In this document: positions 47,271 through 56,612 of the stretch, one piece after another | Position numbering within the stretch: the stretch's first letter is position 1 | Layout of the letters: each line of letters begins with the position of its first letter | Assembly (NCBI GenBank): GCA_032173965.1 | Contig: CM063283.1 | Location: forward strand, 113,864,687 to 113,928,686 | Source of the DNA: Sitta carolinensis | Taxonomy: Eukaryota > Chordata > Aves > Passeriformes > Sittidae | Direction of reading: 5' to 3' | Length of the DNA: 64,000 nt | Notes under the pieces: model-generated | Told to the model about the DNA's origin: nothing | What the model saw: only the letters and a program-made list of their open reading frames with translations | Database searches by the model: none | Position numbers and translations under genes: made by a program

Positions 47271-47830
47271 TTCAGCACGGCCTCTGTGCTGCTCACGGGA
47301 GGGCCTTTAGAAATGGGATTAACTTCCAGAGGAATGCATTAGCCATGGCCCAGAAGTGGGCAAAGCTCTAACCAGCCTGATAGATTGCTCCACGCTCCAA
47401 ATCCTCCTAAGCACCCCCTCCCTGCCCGTATTGACAGCTCCCCATTGAGCGCCTCGGGGCATTAGCGTGTTCAGGAGCTGGGCTGTTTTGTAGGAGCCCG
47501 GGGCTGATCTCAGATTCCCTTTCTGAAATTAATTCGACACTGCTTTACATGTTAATCCGCAGAGGATTGATTTGGGGAAGGTCAGAGCGGTGCAGCCTCA
47601 GAAAAATGGGAGAAAAGCTCCACTTAAAACAGCTCATTTCAGTTCCCAGCCATGGGCAGAGCTGCCTTTTCTTTGTGGCGCTGGGCCAGCTGGAGGGGAC
47701 GCGCTGCCCTGACAGAATACATCAAATGGTGGCGTTTGATGGGATCTGCAAGGAAGTTGAGCTAATTAAATTTACCTTCATTAACCAATGGCAGCTTGCA
47801 AATGGCACAACTCTGCTTTGGGAACCTGCA
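47271..47830. promoter_or_regulatory. Candidate conserved non-coding element next to the duplication
   Basis: Repeat-free sequence of balanced composition with dense regulatory-type words: AATTAATTCGACACTGC, TTTACATGTTAATCC, AGTTGAGCTAATTAAATTTA and CATTAACCAATGGCAGC. The CCAATGG and TAATTAAAT words and the absence of repeat decay suggest selective constraint. That is an inference without alignment. A 127-codon frame crosses it but shows no known domain. Confidence 0.35.
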
Positions 47831-48884
47831 GGGTGGCAAAAAAAAAAAAAAAATTTAAAAAAATCCTTGCCTGTCTTTAAAGCACCGACAGAACTGAGCA
47901 GTGAGAGCAGTCGGGAGGGCGGTGTAATTTGATTTTTTTTAATTTTTTTTTTTCTCCTGCTTGTAGAGTTTTCAGCGTTGCTAAAACAAAATAAATACCC
48001 ATGGAAAAAACCTGCTGTGTCGTGGGATGTGCTGGTGTTGGACCATTATGGATAAATCATATGTTTTATTTGGATCTACACAAAAGGGCGGGAGACTTCA
48101 GCGGGGAAATGTTATAGCAAGAGCAGGATAAGGACATCCAATAAAAAAAATGTATTGCAGATATTGAGAAAGTGTGGCTGAGTTGCAGCTGCACCTTGCT
48201 GAAATGATTCTTTTAATTGGAAAACAAACCTCTGATGGTTTGGTAATAGCTTTTGGTATTTAACAGCATGGTATATTTGTGGGATTTCAAAAAGTCGAGC
48301 ACAAAACCGGATTTTTTTTACTGTGTGGATTGACTTAAGATATATATATCTACTTTATATTAAAATGCAAGAGAAATTTTAATTATAATCCACTTTTTAA
48401 ATGTAGATTCATTAAACCATCACAATTAAAAATATCAGGAAATTAAACATTTTACAGCTCTTCACCTTTTCTACTTCAACTTCACGAGTACAATATGCAT
48501 ATAACGATTTTACAACAATAAAAAATTTGGATTCACATTTGGATTGCGAGAGTTCAAACTCTTTCAGGTAGAATTTGTCCCCCAAAGCCTATAAATGTCC
48601 AAATTTGACTGCACTGCTCCCTGAAAGAGTAGTGAAGTCTTTTATGGAGTTCAGATGTGTTCTAATTTTGGAGGTTTTCCTTTCAGGAAACTTGCCTTAT
48701 GTAGATAGAACCTAATGAATCCAACTCTATATGGCTATAATTTGAATATTTAATTTAAATGTGGGTGTTGGAGCTGTCAGGAACGAATGTCATGTCCGTA
48801 TTCACCTGCTAATATTTGGTCTGAATCTTAACATAAAGAGAAAAAAAGAAATGCACATTTAAAATTATTTCGGTTCATGACCTT
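47831..48884. other. Non-coding intronic stretch
   Basis: AT-rich unique sequence with an A-run near 47838-47853 and T-runs near 47932-47955. No exon was recognised. Confidence 0.5.
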
Positions 48885-49128
48885 CCGTGGCTCTGCTCCC
48901 AGGGAACAGGGAGAGGAGGAGAAGGAACAGCCTCAGGCTGGGCTGGGCAGGCTCAGGGGGGACACAGTCAGGAATTTCCCCCTGGCAAGGGTGGGCAAGG
49001 CTTGGGAAGAGCTGCCCAGGGAGGGTGGCAGTGCCCAGCCCTGGAGGTGGCACTCAGAGCTCTGGGCTGGGCACAGCTGGCACTCCATGGGTTGGGAGGG
49101 CTTTCCCAGCCTTGGTGATTTCACCACT
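48885..49128 (+). mobile_element. CR1 LINE 3' end, older subfamily, sense
   Basis: GTGGCTCTGCTCCCAGGGAA, CAGCCTCAGGCTGGGCTGGG, CAGGAATTTCCCCCTGGCAA and GAGCTGCCCAGGGAGGGTGG are followed by CTCCATGGGTTGGGAGGGCT. The order CTCAGGCTG - AATTTC - GCCCAGGGAGG is that of the older avian CR1 types. The terminal octamers are lost or decayed. Confidence 0.8.
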
Positions 49129-49547
49129 GAGCCTTGAGAAAACCAAAATGTCTTGAAGAGAAATTGAGGATAGCTTTGAGCAGTGATTGCTAGTGTTGTG
49201 ACCGCTCGGAGCTGTCGTGGTGTGTGTGTTTAAGTCAGTTAGAGCGGACAGAAAAGGGCAGAATCTCTCCTTAGACCATCTGTTCTTGAACTTCTCAGCC
49301 CCCTGAACTTCTCCTTGGCCCCCTTGATCCTGTTTCCCTTCCTGTTTCTGGGTCAAGGCTCCTGGCACTCTGCAAGTTGAGGGTTCTGAATGTTCTTTTG
49401 TGTTGCTCGTTGAGCAGCTTTTTCTCACCTCTCCATTCGTTGTCTTCAGCCCTTTTTGGTGAAGTCTCTTCAGCTGCGTGCCTAATTTGAATAAAACAAT
49501 TTTACTTTTTATCATCATAAGCTACCATGAGAAAAAGTGCTTTTATT
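49129..49547. other. Unique stretch with a polyadenylation-like end
   Basis: It ends with GAATAAAACAATTTTAC near 49488. No TATA-type word or LTR ends could be matched to it, so it is left unassigned. Confidence 0.4.
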
Positions 49548-49648
49548 TGGAGCAGCCTGGGCTGGTGGAAAGTGTCCCTGCCCATGGAATTGGATGAGCT
49601 TTCATGTCCCTTCCAACCCAACCAACCCTTTCTGGGATTGTGGGACTG
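49548..49648 (+). mobile_element. CR1 LINE 3'-terminal fragment, sense
   Basis: GGAGCAGCCTGGGCTGGTGG, AAAGTGTCCCTGCCCATGGA, TTTCATGTCCCTTCCAACCC and CTTTCTGGGATTGTGG follow CR1 order. About 100 bp remain. Confidence 0.85.
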
Positions 49649-49830
49649 TCAGTGAGAGAGGAAGCAGCTTCAAAGGAGACGGCAGGGATTTGTAATGAGC
49701 ATTGTGTGCATATAAAGTTTACCTTTTCCGATGACAGAGTATATAAAGACATAAAAGTTGCTCCTTCTGTGCAATAAAATCGCTGCACAGATGAGTTCAT
49801 GGGAAAGAAATCCATCGAGGGTTGTTAGAT
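49649..49830 (+). mobile_element. Possible LTR fragment
   Basis: A TATA-type word (GAGTATATAAAGAC near 49737) is followed 35 bp later by CAATAAAATCGCTGC, the close TATA-to-polyadenylation spacing found in retroviral LTRs. The ends are not defined. It directly follows a CR1 tail, so the left edge may be truncated. Confidence 0.3.
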
Positions 49831-51646
49831 GGAAAGACACTGCCTTTGATGTAGGGAGGAATTAAAATTTCTGCCTTCAGAAGAAATGAACCTTTCACCA
49901 GCCAGACCAGAACCCGACCCTTTAACCATGGCATTGCCACTGGGCAACAAGATTTAGCAGGGAAATTTCCCCTCAGAGGTTTGGGTTGGTCTTTTTTAAT
50001 TGTGTTTTTTTCACACTAAATTAATGAAGAAAAAAGAAATCTCCCTGAATTTTAGGGAGAGAATTTTGACACCCACCCTGAGTTTGCTCACTGGCTATGA
50101 AGAGCCGCTGGTTTTGCCTTGGTTTTGTCCCTTCTGGTAGAAATTAATTGATGAACTGAGGCTGTAATTACTATTTAAGTGGCATTCTGACCATGAAAAG
50201 TGGTGTATGAGCCAAGTGCAGCGGGATGCTCCAACACAAGCCATGATCTGGAGTGCCACAGTTTCCTCTGGAATGCTCTTTTGGAATAAAAAAGGCTCTT
50301 TTCAATCCTCTCTGTGAGCTCTGGGCCGTATTTTTGATGTCTGCCACTCTAGCCAGGGTCTGCATTTTTTCCTTTCGCAATCCCCTGACTCTTAATGTTT
50401 GTGTAGAAATCCTGTTTAAAGTCTGTTCTTTCTTTTCACACTTCCAAGTTGTGGAATTCCCTTCTTTCAGCCTGCTCCCAGCTGTTTCCCATCGCAGAGG
50501 GAATGACTGCTTGTGTGGGGAGACTGGAATCTCCTCTATCCCAAAACTAACAGATGGCTTAAAGATACCTTTAAGTGAGCCTTTGAGCACTTAGCAGTTG
50601 GTGATTTGGGAAAAAAGGGTGTGTTTGAGGAAATTTGAAGCCTACTGTGCCACATAATTGTGCTCCAAATTGAGGGCTTGAGATTCAAGGTGCAGCTTTT
50701 CCTTCCCCCTTTTCTCCCATCCAAAAAAAGTAGAGAAGAGGACTCCTAACAAATACAATTTATGGTGGAAAGTGGAAAGGGTAGGAATGGAAGTTCCTTG
50801 TTAAAAGGTGATTTATGTGGAATTTTAAACCGCAGTTTAAGGGTTCAGTTATAATTATTGTATTCTATGAGATGAGGAGTTTTATGGAGAAACCAAGGTG
50901 AAAATATTCCATGCTATGGAGTTTAGTTTGGGATAGGAATGGGAGAGAGAGCAGCTTCTTAATGCAGAGGAAAACCTTGTACTGAAAGGTGAATATTTGG
51001 ATTGATTTGGGTGCCCTCTAAATATGCTGATCCCTGAGGGAGGTATCCTTAATCTTAGTTCAGGTTGAATGTTGGGTTCCCATCCTGAAGCAAAAACCAT
51101 CTTGGAATGAAAACATTAAATCATAATTAAGCGAGGATGGATGTTATGAACTTCTCAGTCCCATAAAACATGTGCAGTTACATATTTGTTCCATGTGCCC
51201 AAGTATTTGTTTCTGGTGGTATTTGCTGTGTAGTGAAACACGTATCAAGATGTCCTTCCTCAGGCACTTCATGAAAAATTTCTTTTATGTTCTGATTTTC
51301 ACTTTTTTTTTAAAGTAAGCAAATCCCTCTTGCCCTCTCTCAGATTTTTTTTCTAACAGAGCTACCTTGAAGTTAAGGCTTCATACAAGATGTAACCAAA
51401 GGCAGGAGGTGGAAGGGGAGAGAAATACAAGGCTTGAATTGTTTAAAAATGCATTTTTTAACTGAGGCAAATGATTGTTTCCATTCATCACAGCCTTTTC
51501 ACATTTTTTTGTCGTATCTGATTGATAGTGTCTAGAACAGAAGGGTGCACTCGAGCACTTTGCATAGGTAATTATTTCTGTATGTGGTTATTTCTAATTG
51601 CTGCTTACTTAGCAATGGAGGAGTAGGGAAGTGATTATCAGGAGCA
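49831..51646. other. Non-coding intronic stretch
   Basis: Unique sequence. A 139-codon minus-strand frame at 50171-50590 and a 113-codon plus-strand frame over the same bases show no known domain and no splice context that favours either. Confidence 0.5.
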
Positions 51647-51947
51647 GGGCAGGGATTGTCCCTCTGTGCTGGCCCTGAGAGCCCCTCGAGGGCTCTGTGC
51701 AGCTGTGGCTGCTGCAGGAGAGCCCTGCAGGGGCTGGAGCTGGGCAGGGCTGGGCAATCCAGAATTCCTCTGAGGAGCAATTTCCCCTAGGAAAGGGTGG
51801 GCAGGGCTGGGCAGGGGCTGCCCAGGGAGGGTGGCAGTGCCCATCCCTGGAGGTGTCCCCTGGAGGTGGCACTCAGAGGGACAAGGTGGGCACAGCTGGC
51901 ACTCCATGAGCTGGGAGGGCTCTTCCAGCCCCAGGGATCCTGGGATA
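51647..51947 (+). mobile_element. CR1 LINE 3' end, older subfamily, sense
   Basis: CAGAATTCCTCTGAGGAGCA, AGGGGCTGCCCAGGGAGGGT and GGCAGTGCCCATCCCTGGAG are followed by CTCCATGAGCTGGGAGGGCT and CAGGGATCCTGGGATA. It is the same type as the copy at 48885. The words CCCTGGAGGTGGCACTCAGA are shared, and a CCTGGAGGTG word is doubled here. Confidence 0.82.
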
Positions 51948-52394
51948 AGAGCCAACGCAAATTAATATTTTAAGATATTAGTAATTATTCTGTGATCTCC
52001 ATGTGCTTCAGCTCCTACCAAGCAGGTTAAGGCAGGTGCTGCCCTTGCTCTCCCCATGTGCTCCCTGCCAGGTCCTGTCCAGGTGGGACAGCCGTGCTCA
52101 CCTGCAGGAGGGCAGCAGAGGTGACAGAGGGAATTTATCAGCCAGTGCTGCACACTCAGGATTGACACTCAGGGGGAGTGGGTTGTATTTTATTCTATTG
52201 TTTTATTGGGCAACCAGTGCTGTTTGTACACGTGGAACATTCCTTTTGAATATTACAAAGCTGCACTGCTGAACACATCCCGAAGATTTAGAAACAAAAT
52301 ATCAAATCAGTTCTGATAACCCGCTGTTTTTTTTCCTTTTTCACAAACCTCCTCCAACTCCAGCTTTCGTCGTGAAATTTCCTTCCAGGAGCCT
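51948..52394. other. Non-coding intronic stretch
   Basis: Unique sequence without a recognised gene or repeat. Confidence 0.5.
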
Positions 52395-52870
52395 GATAGC
52401 TGAATGATATTTATTGATTTTCCGAAAGCCCTGAGAACAGAATTATATTTTAGCCCGGCTAATAAGATAATTCTTCCCGGATTATTCACTAATAATTTTG
52501 ATTCTCAGCCCTCCCCCGCGATTCCCAGCTCTGCTCACACAGTCCCCAGCTGCGTTATCTACCCCCAGTGCAGAAAATTAAGTCAATGTAAGAGTATACT
52601 CTGGTTTTTAAGGAGAGGTCACGAATAACCTCCCTCCCCTTGGTCGCCACCAGCGTTCTCATTACGCTTCATTTGTGCGCCGGGAGGGCTGGGGGGACCC
52701 AGCTGGGCCCCCCGGCTGCTCTCATCAAGAGTTAATTTCTGCAGGAGGTGCTGCTGGCATGAACAAGTGCAGGAGGTTCTCTGGTGGTCCTGCCAAACAA
52801 CGAGAGCTCTTAATTAGCAGCGCTGTTCAATCAGGCTCCTTAACGCGCCGCGGCGCCGAGCGGGTCATGT
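52395..52870. promoter_or_regulatory. Candidate conserved non-coding element with CpG-rich end
   Basis: Repeat-free block with GCTAATAAGATAATTCTTCC, ATTATTCACTAATAATTTTG, CAGCTGCGTTATCTACCC and CTCTTAATTAGCAGCGCTG, that is, several TAAT/ATTA cores together with GATA-type (AGATAA, TTATCT) words. It ends in TTAACGCGCCGCGGCGCCGA, the densest CpG run in this part of the window. The features suit a developmental enhancer. Constraint is inferred, not shown. Confidence 0.38.
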
Positions 52871-53048
52871 TCCTTCCCCCAGCACCCCGCCCAAATATTG
52901 GGGTTTGTTCAGCACTGCCTTGCTGTTCCACGGGCAGGCAAGGAGAGCTGGGAGCTGGGCTTGGGAGCTGGCAGCAGCGGGGGCAAAATCTGATTTTTGT
53001 TTTGGAAACGGAGGATGCGGGGGTTTCTGCTCGGTGGGTTTAGGACGG

Positions 53049-55491
53049 GAGATGTTTTGCGTCGTGGTGCTGAATAGGAAGAGTCATCGACTTTGTGGGG
53101 TTGTCCTGAGTATGAAAATTTATTGACTTTGTGGGGTTGTCCTGAATATGAAAATTTATCAACTGTGGGGTTGTCCTGGACGCCAGTTGTTTTTTGTTGT
53201 AGTGCTGAATATGAAAATTCATCGACTTTATGGGGTTGTCCTGGACTCCAAATGTTTTGTAGATGTTTTTCATCCCAGTGCTGAATATGAAAATTCATTG
53301 ACTTTGTGGGGTTGTCCTGAGTATGAAAATTCATTGATTTTGTGGGGTTGTCCTGGACTCCAGTTGTTTTGTAGATATTTTTCATCCCAGTGCTGAATAT
53401 GAAAATTCATTGACTTTGTGGGGTTGTCCTGAATATGAAAATTCATTGACTTTGTGGGATTGTCCTGAATATGAAAATTCATTGACTTTGTGGGGTTGTC
53501 CTAAATACAAAAATTTATCAACTGTGGGGTTGTCCTGGACACCAGTTGTTTTTTGTTGTAGTGCTGAATATGAAAATTCATCGACTTTATGGGGTTGTCC
53601 TGGACTCCAAATGTTTTGTAGATATTTTTCATCCCAGTGCTGAATATGAAAATTCATTGACTTTGTGGGGTTGTCCTGAGTATGAAAATTCATTGATTTT
53701 GTGGGGTTGTCCTGGACTCCAGTTGTTTTGTAGATATTTTTCATCCCAGTGCTGAATATGAAAATTCATTGACTTTGTGGGGTTGTCCTGAATATGAAAA
53801 TTCATTGACTTTGTGGGGTTGTCCTAAATACAAAAATTTATCAACTGTGGGTTGTCCTGGACACCAGTTGTTTTTTGTTGTAGTGCTGAATATGAAAATT
53901 CATCGACTTTATGGGGTTGTCCTGGACTCCAAATGTTTTGTAGATATTTTTCATCCCAGTGCTGAATATGAAAATTCATTGACTTTGTGGGGTTGTCCTG
54001 AATATGAAAATTCATTGACTTTGTGGGGTTGTTCTAAATATGAAAATTCAGTGACTTTGTGGGGTTGTCCTGAGTATGAAAATTCATTGACTTTGTGGGG
54101 TTGTCCTGAGTATGAAAATTCATTCACTTTGTGGGGTTGTCCTGAGTATGAAAATTCATTGATTTTGTGGGTTGTCCTGGACTCCAGTTGTTTTGTAGAT
54201 GTTTTTCATCCCAGTGCTGAATATGAAAATTCATCGACTTTATGGGGTTGTCCTGGACTCCAAATGTTTTGTAGATATTTTTCATCCCAGTGCTGAATAT
54301 GAAAATTCATTGACTTTGTGGGGTTGTCCTGAATATGAAAATTCATTGACTTTGTGGGGTTGTTCTAAATATGAAAATTCAGTGACTTTGTGGGGTTGTC
54401 CTGAGTATGAAAATTCATTGACTTTGTGGGGTTGTCCTGAGTATGAAAATTCATTCACTTTGTGGGGTTGTCCTGAGTATGAAAATTCATTGACTTTGTG
54501 GGGTTGTCCTGAGTATGAAAATTCATTCACTTTGTGGGGTTGTCCTGAGTATGAAAATTCATTGATTTTGTGGGGTTGTCCTGGACTCCAGTTGTTTTGT
54601 AGATGTTTTTCATCCCAGTGCTGAATATGAAAATTCATTGACTTTGTGGGGTTGTCCTGAATATGAAAATTTATCAGCTGTGGGATTGTCCTGAATATGA
54701 AAATTCATCAACTTTGTGGGGTTGTCCTGAATATGAAAATTTATCAACTGTGGGGTTGTCCTGGATGCCAGTTATTTTGTAGATGTTTTTTGTCGCAGAG
54801 CTGAATATGAAAATTCATCGACTTTGTTGGGTTGTCCTGGACTCCAGTTGTTTTGTAGATATTTTTCATCACAGTGCTGAATATGAAAATTCATTGACTT
54901 TGTGGGGTTGTCCTGAATATGAAAATTCAACTTTGTGGGTTGTCCTGGACTCCAGTTGTTTTTTAGATGTTTTTTGTCATGGTGCTGAATTATGAAAATT
55001 CTTCCACTTTTTGGTCCTGGACTCCAGTTATTTTCTTGTAGATATTTTTCATTGTGGTGCCAGATATGAAAATTCTTCAACTTTTTGGGGTCATCCTGGA
55101 CTTCAGTTATTTTGTAGAAAATATTTTTCATCATGGTGCTGAATATGAAAACTCTTCCACTTAGTGGGGTTGTCCTGCACTCCAGTTATTTTGTAGGTGT
55201 TTTTCATCATGGTGCTGAATATGAAAATTCTTCCACTTTTTGGGGTCGTCCTGGACTCCAGTTATTTTGTAGATTATTTTTGTTGTGGTGCTGAATATGA
55301 ACATTCTTTCACTTTGTGGGGTCATCCTGGACTCCAGTTATTTTGTAGATGTTTTTCATTGTGGTGCTGAATATGAAAACTTTTCCATTTTGTGGAGTTG
55401 TCCTGCATTCCAGTTATTTTGCAGAAGATGCTTTTCATCATGGTCCTGAATATGAACATTCTTCCACTTTTTGGGGTCATTTTGTAGATTT
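53049..55491. repeat. 36-bp minisatellite with higher-order structure, ~2.4 kb
   Basis: The basic unit has TTGTGGGGTTGTCCTGAATA then TGAAAATTCATTGACT (36 bp). Runs of it alternate with a longer variant containing GGACTCCAGTTGTTTTGTAG and TTTTTCATCCCAGTGCTGAA, giving blocks of about 320-360 bp that repeat from roughly 53270 to 54620. Units to the right of 54900 are more diverged (CTTCCACTTTTTGG). As 36 is divisible by three, frames stay open for up to 175 codons on the plus strand (53769-54296) with a 12-residue period, and up to 141 on overlapping frames. No start context, splice signals or domain support translation. Confidence 0.96.
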
Positions 55492-55843
55492 TTTTGGCTC
55501 TGGAACCCAAGCAGAGGCTTTGCAGTGCATCCCTTGCTCTCCTTGCTGTGCTGTGTGGATGTTCCTTGTTCATGGTGTGCCAGGCACAGTTCTGTGTCTT
55601 TGCAGGGAGGTTTTTGGGAGCTGCCATGGAGGCCTCTGGTAATAACAGAGCTCAGCATTGTTGGAATCCAGAATTCAGAGAAGATTTCCCTGCATGGTTT
55701 GAAGGGTGCAACCCCCCTGACAAACACAGCTTTGGACCTTGGGCCATGGGAAGGGCTGCCCAGGCTTTGGGATGGAACAGAATTGTCAGGAATGTCAATG
55801 AGACAGGAGCACAGGGTGTGATTGATCACAGGGTGAGGAATTC
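55492..55843. other. Unique stretch between the minisatellite and LTR-like units
   Basis: Moderately GC-rich, with frames of 116-157 codons on both strands. None carries a recognised domain. It may belong to the retroelement whose LTR-like units follow, but this is not shown. Confidence 0.4.
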
Positions 55844-56232
55844 AGATTTTGGGGTTTGGTAGGATGGGAAGTGGATGCAGACAAGATGGGATCCTTGTGG
55901 GTTTTGTTTTTTTTCCTTCTTCACCTCCTCCCTGTCCTGCAGGGTTTGGGGCACAGGACATTGGGCACAATTTGCTGCAGTGAGAGTTACAGGAATAGAA
56001 ATTGAGTGGTTATTGGTAGAAGAAGCAGAAATAATGAACATTCTGGTATAACTGGGTGAATTCTCTTTAAGAGAACCTTGATCCTGTGTGTTTGGGGCTT
56101 TTGGTGCCTTTTCTCCCTCACCCTGAGCTGGGGTGAAGCCTGGAGTGCAGAAATTAAATAAACAACCTGGAGAAGGAGAACAACCAAGAGTCCTGTTTGC
56201 CTTCTTTCCAAACGAGGACTTCTGCAAAATTT
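55844..56232 (+). mobile_element. LTR-like tandem unit, copy 1
   Basis: A unit of about 390 bp begins AGATTTTGGGGTTTGGTAGG and includes GGTATAACTGGGTGAATTCT, CTTTAAGAGAACCTTGATCC, CACCCTGAGCTGGGGTGAAG and AATAAA at 56157. It ends near GTCCTGTTTGCCTTCTTTCC. TATA-like and polyadenylation words in that order resemble an LTR. The family is unknown. Confidence 0.5.
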
Positions 56233-56612
56233 AGATTTTGGGGTTTGTTAGGATGGTAAGGGATGACACAAGATGGGATCCTTGGGGTTTTTGGGTTTCC
56301 TTCTCCTCCTCCCTCCCCTCCCTGTTCTGCAGGGTTTGGGGCACAGGAACCCATTGGCTGGAATTTGTTACAGTGCAGAGTTACAGGAATAGAAATCGAG
56401 TTATTGGTAGAGAAGCAGAAATAATGAACATTCCTGGTATAACTGGGTGAATTCTCTTTAAGAGAACCTTGATCCTGTGTGTTTGGGGCTTTTGGTGCCT
56501 TTTCTCCCTCACCCTGAGCTGGGGTAAAGCCTGGAGTGCAGAAATTAAAAAACAACCTGGAGAAGGAGAACAACCAAGAGTCCTGTTTGCCTTCTTTCCA
56601 AAAAGAACTTTG
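56233..56612 (+). mobile_element. LTR-like tandem unit, copy 2
   Basis: It repeats copy 1 at an offset of 389-391 bp with small differences. In this copy the AATAAA word has become AAAAAA (AGAAATTAAAAAACAACC), so its polyadenylation signal is gone. Sequence after 56612 leaves the repeat with CTTTGGCAAAAAAGCC. Two direct units without internal sequence could come from unequal exchange between solo LTRs. Confidence 0.5.

Noticed and set aside
48877..49156. 86- and 89-codon plus-strand frames rich in Arg/Gly/Trp
   Set aside because: They coincide with an older CR1 3' end, and the corresponding text recurs at 51.7 kb.
53769..54296. 175-codon plus-strand frame with a 12-residue repeat
   Set aside because: It is explained by a 36-bp tandem unit lacking stops. 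Overlapping frames on the other strand are equally open. Reported as a finding but not as a gene.
55356..55862. Frames of 157 (minus), 116 and 122 (plus) codons
   Set aside because: No domain, start context or splice evidence, and overlapping frames on both strands are equally long.
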